Shown in pieces: positions 1 to 7,853 of a DNA stretch of 23,336 nt. Numbering within the stretch: position 1 is the first letter of the stretch; every line of letters starts with the position of its first letter. Position numbers and translations under genes: made by a program. The notes below the pieces were generated by a model. That model was given only the letters and a program-made list of their open reading frames with translations. It had not been told where the DNA came from and did not search any database. The stretch comes from CAYXWH01 sp964468755 (GTDB taxonomy: Bacteria > Chloroflexota > Dehalococcoidia > Dehalococcoidales > RBG-16-60-22). The DNA lies in the NCBI GenBank assembly GCA_964468755.1, contig CAYXWH010000025.1, positions 1-23,336 of the forward strand. The letters run 5' to 3'.

Positions 1-189
1 ATCTCAGAGGCGCTAGGTCATAGCTCGGTAGCCTTTACAATGGACGTCTACAGCCATATAATTGAGGGGATGCAATCTGATGCTATGGCGTTATTAGATG
101 AGGTGTTACCGGCAGGCAAAAACGGTGGTTTTCAAAAAAGTAACGCCAATTTAACGCCAAAAGCAGACATAATATTTAATAATAATTAG
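1..189 (+). CDS. Tyrosine recombinase/integrase, C-terminal fragment (cut by window edge)
   Basis: The reading frame is open from the first base to TAG at 187-189. The 62 residues contain LGHSSVAFTMDVYSHI, which matches the final catalytic block of phage and ICE tyrosine recombinases: the LGH box with its His, then the nucleophilic Tyr in the DVYSH context. The protein would catalyse site-specific integration or excision by a Tyr-DNA intermediate. Only the end is visible, so the N-terminal arm-binding and core-binding domains cannot be judged. The tail is Lys/Asn-rich (KSNANLTPKAD) and the DNA here is more AT-rich than the genes to the right. The stop lies 15 bases before a complete tRNA-Thr gene, the usual setting for an integrase beside its attachment site. 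A XerC/D housekeeping role is less likely given the tail and context. Confidence 0.85.
   Translation: MSEALGHSSVAFTMDVYSHIIEGMQSDAMALLDEVLPAGKNGGFQKSNANLTPKADIIFNNN
141..160 (+). repeat. Tandem 9-bp direct repeat at integrase 3' end
   Basis: TAACGCCAA occurs at 141-149 and again at 152-160, an 11-bp period, inside the last codons of the integrase and about 45 bp before the tRNA. Short direct repeats with roughly helical spacing near an attachment site resemble arm-type integrase binding sites. That role is inferred from position only. Confidence 0.4.
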
Positions 190-204
190 CTTTTAGCTTC
201 AAAT

Positions 205-276
205 GCCAGCGTAGCTCAGGGGTAGAGCAGCGGTTTCGTAAACCGCCGGTCGACAGTTCGAATCTGTCCGCTGGCT
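205..276 (+). tRNA. tRNA-Thr (anticodon CGT)
   Basis: A complete 72-nt cloverleaf can be drawn by eye. The acceptor stem GCCAGCG pairs perfectly with CGCTGGC. The D arm is GCTC-AGGGGTA-GAGC and the anticodon stem GCGGT/ACCGC. The loop TTCGTAA places CGT at positions 34-36. The T arm is GACAG-TTCGAAT-CTGTC with a 5-nt variable loop. CGU reads the Thr codon ACG. CCA is not encoded, since GATT follows the discriminator base. The gene starts 15 nt after the integrase stop, so it is a likely attachment site. Confidence 0.95.
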
Positions 277-335
277 GATTCTCTTACCGCATGACGGTAT
301 CCATAGTCCTGAAAGTCTGGAGTGCGACCGCTACC

Positions 336-1718
336 ATGCAGGATATAGAAGTAACTCGTGGAGGGGGGGCTCTACCCGGTCGGGACTGGACGGAAGGCAG
401 CATTGCGGGCAACCTGCTCCGCCTTTCCTGGCCGATTCTCATCAGCCAGAGCCTTACCATGATTGGCCCCACCATTGACATGATATGGGTGGGCAAGCTG
501 GGCTCGGTACCAATCGCCGGGGTGGGTGCTGGTGGGATGGTGGTCATGCTTATATCCTCGGCGATGATGGGTCTTGCCGTGGGGGCCAGGGCCGTGATTG
601 CTCGTTATGTGGGTGCCGGTGATACCAGGGGTGCCAACCATGCTTCACGGCAAGCCTTCGTTATCAGTGCCGCCTTCGCGATAGTGGTAATGATGGTTGG
701 TCTCACCCTCGCTGAGCCGATTCTTGACCTCATGGGATTGGAGGCGGAGGTAGTGAATGAGGGCGTACCCTACATGCGCATCATGTTCGTGGGCTCGGCA
801 GTCATGGCCTTCCGGCTGGTAGCCGAGGGCATTATGCAGTCTTCGGGAGACGCGATAACCCCGCTGAAGATAGCCGCCTTCTTCCGCGCCATCCACCTGG
901 CGCTGTGCCCGTTTCTCGTCCTCGGCTGGTGGATATTTCCCCACCTCGGCGTGAGCGGAGCCGCACTGGCCAATGTCTTTTCACAGATAGTGGGATTGGG
1001 CTTGTCCTTCTGGGTACTTTTCACCGGGAGGACGAGACTGCGGCTGACAATAGGTAACTTTCGTGTAGACCGTAACCTTATCTGGCGTATTATTAAGGTT
1101 GGGATTCCCGCCGCAGTGGTCGGCATGCAAAGAAACCTGGGCCACGTTCTGCTTATGTCAATAATGGTGACCTTCGGCACAATGGCGGTAGCGGCACATA
1201 CCGTGGTACAGAGAGTGGAACAGGTGATGGTGACACTCATTATGGGGCCGGGACTGGCTTCAGGTGTTCTGGCGGGGCAAAACCTGGGGGCGGACAAACC
1301 GGCACGAGCCGAGCGGAGCGGCTGGCTGGCACTGGGTTTTGCCGAGGGCATCATGATTATCTGCTGCGTTATCATTTTCATCTGGGCGGACAAGGTTGCC
1401 GGTATTTTCAATACCGAGCCCGCCTTCCTGGAAATAGCCAGTGATTTCCTCAGGATAGCCGTAGCTAGCTACCTGGTGCTGAGCCTGGTTATTGTCCTCA
1501 GGCAATTCCTCTCTGGAGCCGGTGACACCATGCCCACCATGGTTTTCGAACTGTTAAATATGTGGGCGGTGTTGCTACCGCTGGCTTACCTCATGCCCCG
1601 GTTTACTGATCTTGGCGTATTTGCCGTACGCTGGGCGATGGTTGCCGGCACCTTTGCCGGTGGCTTTGCCCAGCTCATCTATTTCCGGATGGGGAGGTGG
1701 AAGCGAAAGAGGGTATGA
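336..1718 (+). CDS. MATE-family multidrug/metabolite exporter
   Basis: This is an inner-membrane cation-coupled antiporter of the MATE (NorM/DinF) superfamily that exports cationic drugs or metabolites. The protein is almost entirely hydrophobic with about 12 predicted membrane segments in two six-helix halves. The N-terminal block LLRLSWPILISQS followed by DMIWVGKLG is typical of the family, and length (460 aa) is normal. The frame extends back to an ATG at 291, only 14 bp after the tRNA. The extra 15 residues (SIVLKVWSATA...) look non-coding, so the ATG at 336 is preferred. Neither start has a good Shine-Dalgarno; GGAG lies 13 nt before 336. No recognisable terminator follows, and the next gene has its own promoter. 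The substrate cannot be told from sequence. Confidence 0.9.
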   Translation: MQDIEVTRGGGALPGRDWTEGSIAGNLLRLSWPILISQSLTMIGPTIDMIWVGKLGSVPIAGVGAGGMVVMLISSAMMGLAVGARAVIARYVGAGDTRGANHASRQAFVISAAFAIVVMMVGLTLAEPILDLMGLEAEVVNEGVPYMRIMFVGSAVMAFRLVAEGIMQSSGDAITPLKIAAFFRAIHLALCPFLVLGWWIFPHLGVSGAALANVFSQIVGLGLSFWVLFTGRTRLRLTIGNFRVDRNLIWRIIKVGIPAAVVGMQRNLGHVLLMSIMVTFGTMAVAAHTVVQRVEQVMVTLIMGPGLASGVLAGQNLGADKPARAERSGWLALGFAEGIMIICCVIIFIWADKVAGIFNTEPAFLEIASDFLRIAVASYLVLSLVIVLRQFLSGAGDTMPTMVFELLNMWAVLLPLAYLMPRFTDLGVFAVRWAMVAGTFAGGFAQLIYFRMGRWKRKRV

Positions 1719-1835
1719 CCAGCGCTTCACCGGTTTGCCCGTCCCCGGAACGGTTCATTAACCGGATAAAAACGTCATACAGCAGTTACTTCTTCCGCAG
1801 TTCGCCGACGAGTGCAGAATATGGTTTATGCATCG

Positions 1836-1844
1836 TGCTATAAT
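1836..1844 (+). promoter_or_regulatory. Extended -10 promoter for mutS2
   Basis: TGCTATAAT at 1836-1844 is an extended -10 element (TGn followed by a perfect TATAAT) 34 bp before the mutS2 ATG. No convincing -35 box lies 17 bp upstream, as is acceptable for extended -10 promoters. Function is inferred from sequence only. Confidence 0.5.
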
Positions 1845-1878
1845 GTAGTCGGTATTCGCTGATGGAAATGGTGGCTCT

Positions 1879-4121
1879 ATGGACCGTAAAAGCCTGGAAA
1901 TACTGGAATTTCCCCAGATAAGAGAAATACTGGCTGGTTTCACTTCTTTTTCCGCCAGTCGNNNNNNNNNNNNNNNNNNNNNNNNNNNNNNNNNNNNNNN
2001 NNNNNNNNNNNNNNNNNNNNNNNNNNNNNNNNNNNNNNNNNNNNNNNNNNNNNNNNNNNNNTTGCCGATGACTTCCCCCGTCTCTGGGATATTGCCAGAG
2101 GACTGGTTGACCTCAAGCATATCGCCAGGGACATCGCCGGTTGCCTCGGGCCGGCGGGAGAGGTGCTGGATACCGCCTCTGCCAATCTGGCCCACATCCG
2201 GCAGCAACTGGTTGAACTGCGCAAGCAATTGCTGGAACGCCTGGAAGGTATTATAGGGTCGCCCAGGGGACGTAAGATACTTCAGGACAATATCATTACC
2301 GAACGCGAGGGGCGGTACGTTATTCTGGTCAAGATGGAGTGCCGCCACGAAATAAAAGGCATCGTTCATGATATATCCAATACCGGAGAGACCGTTTTCA
2401 TTGAGCCCTCGGTAACGGTGGGGCCGGGCAATGCCATCCGGGAACTGGCTATCGAAGAAAGGCGAGAAATTGAGCGGATACTCGGCAAGCTGAGCTCCGA
2501 AATGGGGGCGTACTACCCGGAAATTGACCGGAGTATCGGGCTGGTCGCCGAGCTGGACCTGGCGCTGGCCAAGGCGAGGTATGCCAGGCAGGTGAACGCC
2601 GCCGAACCGGATATAACAGTCTTGGAAGGAGGCAAGGGTGGTGACGAACCGGTGGGTACGCTCAGACTGGTTGAAGCCAGGCACCCGTTGTTACCGGCAA
2701 ATGCCGTGCCACTCTCGGTGGAAATAGGCCGTGACTTCACGGTACTGCTGATTACCGGCCCCAATACCGGCGGGAAGACAGTGGCACTGAAAACCATCGG
2801 CCTGCTCAATCTCATGGCACAGGCGGGTATACCGATTCCAGCCTCACCGGAGAGCTGCCTGCCGGTGTTCGACGGTATCTTCGCCGATATCGGCGATGAA
2901 CAGAGCATTGAGCAAACGCTGTCCACCTTTAGCTGGCATATGGGCAATATGGTACGCATCATCAACCATACTACCGGGCAGAGCCTGGTGCTCCTCGATG
3001 AACTGGGGACCAGTACCGACCCCGCTGAGGGTTCTGCCCTGGCACGCTCCGTCCTGCGCCACTTCCTGTCCCGGGGTATCACCACCGTGGCTACTACCCA
3101 CTACAGTGACCTCAAGGCATTTGCCCACCTGACTCCGGGGCTGGAGAACGCCTCTCTTGAATTTGACCCGGTGACACTGTCGCCAACCTACCACCTGGCG
3201 GTGGGTATTCCGGGGGGCAGCAATGCGCTGGCGACAGCTTCCCGCCTGGGCATACCCCCGGAGATTATCGACGAAGCCCGGGAAATGCTCGCCGAAGGCA
3301 GCCAGGAACTGGAAACCCTGCTGACCAGCCTGATGGCGGAAAAACAAAAATCGGAAAGACTCAGCCGGGAGCTGGCCGGAGAAAAAGCCAAACTGGAACA
3401 GCAAAACGCCGAGGTGTCCAGAGAATGGCAGCAGCTCAAGGCGGAAGAGCGTAAGATTATTCAGGAAGTGCGGGACCGGGTGTCCGGTGAGGCTGCCGAG
3501 CTACACAAAACAATCCGTCAGACCGCCGCCGAGTTGCGCCGGGAACAATCCCGGAAAACACTGGAACAGGCACGGAAGGCGATGGCTTCCATACAGGAGC
3601 AGCTGGGCAGCGAAGCCTGGCAGGTAAGCGCCGGGGGTAAGGCCGGTCCGGGGGAGAGCGAAATCGATGAACGCATCAACATCGGCGATACCGTCTGGGT
3701 GCGAGAGGCTAATCTGCCGGCAACCGTGCTCTCAATATCGGAGCCGGCGCAGCAGGTGGAAGTCCAGGCGGGACGGACCAGGATGCGACTCGGGCTTGAC
3801 AGTGTGGCGAAAGTAACGTCGGCACCGGGGCAAACGACTGTGGAACCTGCCGTGACAGTCAAGCCAATGATGGGTCGGGCAGTGCCCCGGGAGTATGACC
3901 TGCGCGGAAAACGCGCCGATGAAGTGGAGTGGGCGCTGGACAGCTATCTCAATGACGCCGCCCGGGCCAATCTGAGCGAGGTACGTATCATCCACGGAAT
4001 GGCCACCGGTACGGTGCGCCGGATAGTGAGGGAATCGGTTGCCGCTCACCCCCTGGTAAAGTCGTTTCGACCCGGGGAGAAGGGTGAGGGCGGCGACGGC
4101 GTTACCGTGGTGACCCTGTAG
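1879..4121 (+). CDS. mutS2: MutS2 (Smr-domain MutS paralogue), interrupted by an assembly gap
   Basis: MutS2 is a cytosolic ATPase. In Bacillus subtilis it senses collided ribosomes and splits them; in other bacteria it is linked to suppression of recombination. The N-terminus MDRKSLEILEFPQIREIL matches the family, and the frame then enters a 100-N gap (1962-2061). It resumes in a different frame at 2062, so the gap is a placeholder; by comparison with B. subtilis MutS2 roughly 90 residues are missing. After the gap come the clamp helices, Walker A GPNTGGKT (2757-2780), the FADIGDEQS block, Walker B SLVLLDELG, a long charged coiled coil, a KOW-like stretch and a C-terminal Smr domain beginning YDLRG. 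The Smr loop reads HGMATG where B. subtilis has HGKGTG. It is followed after 37 bp by a VLRF1 gene. Confidence 0.95.
1962..2061. other. Assembly gap (100 N) inside mutS2
   Basis: Exactly 100 N. The coding frames on the two sides disagree although both encode MutS2, so the true length is unknown and not 100. Confidence 0.98.
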
Positions 4122-4158
4122 CCGATACAGCACCCGGTAACCGGGCATAGATGGGGAA

Positions 4159-4938
4159 ATGGTGGAGACAATGCCGGAAGCAAGGCGGTTCTGGTTAACC
4201 AGGCAAAAGATGCTCGGCTTTCTTGATGAACTGGAGAGGAATTCCGAAGTGACGGACGGCTCATACTATTTAACCGCCGGACTCTCGCGGACAGAAGTAG
4301 CTGCGGTGCTGAAGGAAGCGTCGGAGTCGTGTGATATATCCGATGGGCTTGTCGAGGTAGCAGCCGATTCACCGACGGGCTCGGTTCTTTACTGTAGACC
4401 GGAACGGACGTACCTCATTCTCCCGCCATTTCCGATAGCGGCTACCGCGGTCGCCCGCGGCCTGTCTACACCGCCGTTGCGCTCGCTGCTAAATGGTGAT
4501 TTCACCATCGCCCTGCTGCTGGTGCGCCTCGGCGCCTACGCTGTCGGCATCTGCCGTGGCGAACAGCTGGTCGGCAGCAAGGTGGGTACCGGCCTTGTCC
4601 ATGGAAGACACAAAAAGGGAGGTTCCTCGCAGCAGCGTTTCCGGAGGCACCGGGAGAAGCAGATAGAGTACTTTTTCAACAGGGTCTGTCATCACGCCCG
4701 TGAATACCTGGAACCGCAGGCCGGCACGCTGGACTACATGGTATACGGCGGTGCCCGCATGACGCTGCTATCCCTGCAGAAACAGTGCCCTTTCCTGAGC
4801 CGGTTTGCTGACCGCACTCTGCCGCCATTGCTGGATATCCCGGAGCCACGCCGGCCGGTGCTGGAGACGGCGGTGAATCGCGTCTGGTCCAGTCAGGTTG
4901 TTGAATGGCACCCGCCCAGCGGTGCCGCCGAATTATAA
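4159..4938 (+). CDS. acVLRF1-type peptidyl-tRNA hydrolase (Vms1/ANKZF1-like release factor)
   Basis: The 259-aa protein carries the signature of the actinobacterial/chloroflexi VLRF1 family, an eRF1-like fold that releases nascent chains from tRNA on ribosomes or large subunits, as Vms1/ANKZF1 does in eukaryotes. Visible motifs are HGRHKKGGSSQQRF (about residues 148-161), containing the GGxxQ loop equivalent to the release-factor GGQ, then the Arg/Lys helix RRHREKQIEYFFNRV. The N-terminal 100 residues hold a possible regulatory region and a beta-rich start. No zinc finger or ankyrin repeats, unlike eukaryotic Vms1. Two starts are possible: ATG 4159, and ATG 4171 with GGAG 3 nt upstream; neither spacing is ideal. 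The gene lies 37 bp after mutS2 and 23 bp before the next gene, so it is likely in one transcript with mutS2. Family assignment is confident; the role in ribosome rescue is inferred. Confidence 0.85.
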   Translation: MVETMPEARRFWLTRQKMLGFLDELERNSEVTDGSYYLTAGLSRTEVAAVLKEASESCDISDGLVEVAADSPTGSVLYCRPERTYLILPPFPIAATAVARGLSTPPLRSLLNGDFTIALLLVRLGAYAVGICRGEQLVGSKVGTGLVHGRHKKGGSSQQRFRRHREKQIEYFFNRVCHHAREYLEPQAGTLDYMVYGGARMTLLSLQKQCPFLSRFADRTLPPLLDIPEPRRPVLETAVNRVWSSQVVEWHPPSGAAEL

Positions 4939-4961
4939 ACCGGGAAAGAAAGGAGAATACT

Positions 4962-5816
4962 ATGATCGATCCAGCCAAGCTCAGGCTGACCACGCTGGTG
5001 GAAAATACTACCGCCAGGAGGGGGATACTGGCGGAGATGGGGCTTTGCATTCTTGTTGAGGCTGATGGTCGGCGCATCCTGCTCGACACCGGAGCCAGTC
5101 CCGTGACCGCATCCCATAATGCCCAGATGTTGGGAGTAGACCTGTCGGCGGTGGATACCATCGTGCTCAGCCACGGTCATTTCGACCACACCGGCGGCTT
5201 GCCCGGCGTACTGTCGGCAATAGGCAGGGAAATAGAGATAATCGCTCACCCGGCAGTGTGGGGACTCAAATATAGCCAAACCCCCCGCACCGGCGACTAT
5301 ATTTACGGTGGTATTCCCTATCATCGAGAGGAACTGGAACGACTCGGCGCTCGATTTATTCTGACAGCGGAACCTACATGGATTGGCGAGGACATTGTTA
5401 TCAGCGGTGAAGAGCCGATGACCACCGACTTTGAGGCGGTGGATGATGTGTGTTACGTGAAAGAGGACGGTCGGTTCGTCCCGGACCCCATGGCTGATGA
5501 CCAGTCCATCTACATCAAGACAGAGCTGGGACTGGTTATCATACTGGGTTGTGCCCACCGGGGAACAATCAATATCATCCGGCATGCCCGTCAACTTACC
5601 GGCGTGGAAACGGTATACATGGTGGTCGGTGGTACCCATCTCTTCAGAGCCTCGACGGAACAGCTGGATCAGACCATCAGTTCCCTCATGGAAATCGGGG
5701 TGCAAAAACTTGCCGTATCCCACTGTACCGGTATGAAACAGGCGGCTATAATGGCTCAGGTATTTGGCGACCAATTTATGTTTAACAATGCGGGAACGGT
5801 AATCAAATTCATTTAA
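4962..5816 (+). CDS. Metallo-beta-lactamase-fold hydrolase, COG1237 (DHPMP-synthase-like)
   Basis: This is a cytosolic metal-dependent hydrolase of the metallo-beta-lactamase superfamily. The metal-binding motif SHGHFDHTGG places H71, H73, D75 and H76. The later blocks ILGCAHRGTINIIRHA and VVGGTHLF are typical of COG1237, whose archaeal member forms the dihydropterin-ribofuranosyl-aminobenzene phosphate precursor of tetrahydromethanopterin. Bacterial homologues are widespread and mostly uncharacterised, so the substrate is not assigned. The start at 4962 is chosen because AAAGGAG lies 6 nt upstream; an in-frame ATG at 4905 would overlap the previous gene and add an unconserved charged tail. 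Length is 284 aa, normal. It lies 23 bp after the VLRF1 gene and 57 bp before the aminotransferase, suggesting an operon. Confidence 0.85.
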   Translation: MIDPAKLRLTTLVENTTARRGILAEMGLCILVEADGRRILLDTGASPVTASHNAQMLGVDLSAVDTIVLSHGHFDHTGGLPGVLSAIGREIEIIAHPAVWGLKYSQTPRTGDYIYGGIPYHREELERLGARFILTAEPTWIGEDIVISGEEPMTTDFEAVDDVCYVKEDGRFVPDPMADDQSIYIKTELGLVIILGCAHRGTINIIRHARQLTGVETVYMVVGGTHLFRASTEQLDQTISSLMEIGVQKLAVSHCTGMKQAAIMAQVFGDQFMFNNAGTVIKFI

Positions 5817-5873
5817 TCCTTGACCGGTTAACCACGATGGGTGCCCCTATTGCGGGCAGGAAGGAGACAGGAC

Positions 5874-7058
5874 ATGACCATTGCCGAGCACATTCGTCGC
5901 AGCATGGAGGAAGGCTCCCTGATCCGGAAGATGTTCGAGGAAGGGGCTGCCCTGAAGCAGCGCTACGGCGCCGGGAAAGTCTTCGACCTGTCCCTGGGTA
6001 ACCCGATAATGGAACCACCCCCCGAGTTTCACCGTGAGTTGAAAAAACTTGCCGAGCACCCCCTGCCCGGCATGCACCGCTATATGCCCAACGCCGGCTA
6101 TGTGGAGACCAGAACCGCCGTAGCCGAACAGTTGTCAACGGAGACCGGACTCAGGCTTACCATGGCGGATGTGGTTATGACCTGCGGTGCCGCCGGAGCG
6201 ATAAATATAGCCCTCAAGACGATACTCAATCCCGGCGAAGAGGTTATCCTGTTCGCCCCGTACTTCGTTGAGTACCGTTTTTACGTTGCCAATCACGGCG
6301 GCATAGCCACCGTACTGCCCACTGACGCCCGGTTCCTGCCCCGATTTGACACGCTGGAAGCTGCCATCAAACCCGGGACCAGGGCGCTCATCATTAACTC
6401 CCCCAACAACCCCACCGGCGTCGTCTACGGCGCTGATTGGCTCGGTCAGCTGGGGGAACTCCTGCGCCGGAAGGAAGCGCAGTACGGGACTGAAATATTC
6501 CTCATCAGCGATGAGCCGTATAAAAAGATTATTTTCGATGGTCAGTCGTATCCTTCACCGTTGCGCCATCATCCGCGGAGCATCATTGCCGCCTCCCACT
6601 CCAAGGACCTGGCGCTGCCCGGCGAGCGCATTGGCTACCTGGCGGTCAATTCCGAATATGACCAGCGGGCCGAGCTGGTGAACGGTTTCATCCTGTGCAA
6701 CCGCATACTGGGCTATGTCAATGCCCCGGCGCTGATGCAGCATATTGTCCGTCACCTGCAGGCGGTGACTGTCCCCGTGGCTGAGTACCAGCAAAAGCGG
6801 GATTTTCTCTATAACCAGTTGGTGAGCATGGGATATTCACTGGTGAAACCGCAGGGAGCTTTCTACATGTTCCCCAGAGCCCCGCAGGACGATGACCTTG
6901 CCTTTGTCAACGAACTGAAGCAGTTTATGGTGCTGGTAGTGCCCGGTCGCGGCTTCGGTACCCCGGGCTACTTCCGGGTAGCCTATTGCGTTGACGACCG
7001 TACCCTGAAAGGTGCCGTCGCCGGATTGGAAAAGGCTGCCCAAAAATTTATCCGGTAA
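5874..7058 (+). CDS. Class I/II pyridoxal-phosphate aminotransferase
   Basis: Cytosolic fold-type I PLP enzyme of COG0436 that transfers amino groups between amino acids and 2-oxo acids. Seen are the N-terminal substrate-lid region DLSLGNPI, the cofactor-contacting NSPNNPTGVV, the DEPY motif whose Asp binds the pyridine nitrogen, and SHSKDLALPGERIGY with the Schiff-base lysine K244. The phosphate-binding Arg is within GERIGY. At 394 aa it is of normal length. The ATG at 5874 has AAGGAG 7 nt upstream (5861-5866); an upstream GTG at 5841 lacks a site and is discarded. The PLGNP/SKDLALPGERIG type is common in anaerobes and is broadly annotated, so the exact amino acid (Asp, Ala, aromatic) cannot be given. 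Confidence 0.9.
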   Translation: MTIAEHIRRSMEEGSLIRKMFEEGAALKQRYGAGKVFDLSLGNPIMEPPPEFHRELKKLAEHPLPGMHRYMPNAGYVETRTAVAEQLSTETGLRLTMADVVMTCGAAGAINIALKTILNPGEEVILFAPYFVEYRFYVANHGGIATVLPTDARFLPRFDTLEAAIKPGTRALIINSPNNPTGVVYGADWLGQLGELLRRKEAQYGTEIFLISDEPYKKIIFDGQSYPSPLRHHPRSIIAASHSKDLALPGERIGYLAVNSEYDQRAELVNGFILCNRILGYVNAPALMQHIVRHLQAVTVPVAEYQQKRDFLYNQLVSMGYSLVKPQGAFYMFPRAPQDDDLAFVNELKQFMVLVVPGRGFGTPGYFRVAYCVDDRTLKGAVAGLEKAAQKFIR

Positions 7059-7071
7059 GGAAAACCAAAAC

Positions 7072-7080
7072 TGGTATAAT
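7072..7080 (+). promoter_or_regulatory. Extended -10 promoter of the corrinoid-activation pair
   Basis: TGGTATAAT at 7072-7080 is a perfect TATAAT preceded by TGn, 38 bp before the ATG at 7119. The -35 region is weak. The promoter suggests that the two following genes form their own unit. No cobalamin-riboswitch-like structure fits in the short leader. Confidence 0.5.
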
Positions 7081-7118
7081 GCCGGTGAAATGTACCATAC
7101 CCGCAAAGGGGCGAGACA

Positions 7119-7814
7119 ATGCCTGTTGTTGATACTATCAACCTGAATCTGGATATAAGTCAGGTTCTGCACCGGCGGGGAATTCTCGGAAAGTCCCGCC
7201 TCAGGCATCAGGTGGAAAGCCTGACCGGTGAGCTCATTGCCGAGGTAAGCAGCCGTCGCCTTTTACAGCCGCGTATCGCCTATGAAATCTTCTCTCTTAG
7301 TGGAACGGTTCGGGAGATGGTGCGCCTGGAGGGAAACCATACCCTGCGCGGCTCGGTATTTGCCTCCGTTTTCCCGGAAGCAAAAGCGCTTGCCGTAGCC
7401 GTCGGCACCATTGGCGCCGGGCTGGAGAAACGGGTGACTGAGGAATTCAATAGAAAGGAATCGTTACGGGGAATGCTTCTTGACGGTATCGGTAGCGCTG
7501 CCGTAGACGTCCTGATCGAGGCGGCCTGCCGGCTGATTCGGGATGAAGCGTCATCGCGCGGTTATCAGAGCAGCAGCCCCGTCAATCCGGGTATGCCCGG
7601 CTTTCCTATCTCCGAGCAGGAACAGCTGCTGGCGCTGGTACCTGCCGTAGAAATCGGGGTCAGGCTGAGTAGTGGCGGGATGATGGTACCCCGCAAGTCG
7701 GTTTCCCTGGTTATTGGCATGGGGGCACAGATGCCAACCTGGACTTCGGCTGAGGCCTGTGCCCGTTGTCATCTGGCTGGAACCTGCCCCTACCGGGTAC
7801 ATTCTGAATTCTGA
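7119..7814 (+). CDS. MetH activation-domain-like protein with C-terminal Cys cluster
   Basis: The 231-aa protein resembles the stand-alone versions of the cobalamin-dependent methionine synthase activation domain found beside corrinoid methyltransferases in acetogens and Dehalococcoidia. The shared blocks are a central helical DGIGSAAVDVLIEAA, then NPGMPGFPISEQEQL, then IGVRLSSGGMMVPRKSVS, which match the SAM-binding and cobalamin-facing motifs of the family. The C-terminus has CARCHLAGTCPYR (C-x2-C-x5-C), a probable metal or Fe-S site absent from MetH itself. The role is inferred: docking to, or reductive reactivation of, a corrinoid protein together with the next gene, whose ATG lies 39 bp downstream. 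AAAGGGG 7 nt before the ATG supports the start. No methyltransferase or corrinoid protein gene is present in the window. Confidence 0.75.
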   Translation: MPVVDTINLNLDISQVLHRRGILGKSRLRHQVESLTGELIAEVSSRRLLQPRIAYEIFSLSGTVREMVRLEGNHTLRGSVFASVFPEAKALAVAVGTIGAGLEKRVTEEFNRKESLRGMLLDGIGSAAVDVLIEAACRLIRDEASSRGYQSSSPVNPGMPGFPISEQEQLLALVPAVEIGVRLSSGGMMVPRKSVSLVIGMGAQMPTWTSAEACARCHLAGTCPYRVHSEF

Positions 7815-7853
7815 ATAAGGAGAGCGAGTGAGGCTGAATCCGGGGAAATGACT

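Noticed and set aside
192..201. TTTAGCTTCA shared between 192-201 and 22136-22145 as an attachment repeat
   Set aside because: Only 10 bp, AT-rich and without flanking similarity; expected by chance in a window of this size.
291..335. Upstream ATG of the MATE gene
   Set aside because: The 15 extra residues look non-coding, there is no ribosome binding site, and it lies only 14 bp from the tRNA.
770..1411. Long minus-strand frame inside the MATE gene
   Set aside because: It is antisense to a clear membrane-protein gene and its translation has no recognisable domain.
4133..4145. CCCGG-TAA-CCGGG hairpin between mutS2 and VLRF1 as a terminator
   Set aside because: The stem is only 5 bp and no T-run follows, so it would not terminate; the two genes are probably co-transcribed.
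7059..7118. Cobalamin riboswitch before the corrinoid-activation genes
   Set aside because: The 60-bp leader is too short and shows no B12-box-like sequence.
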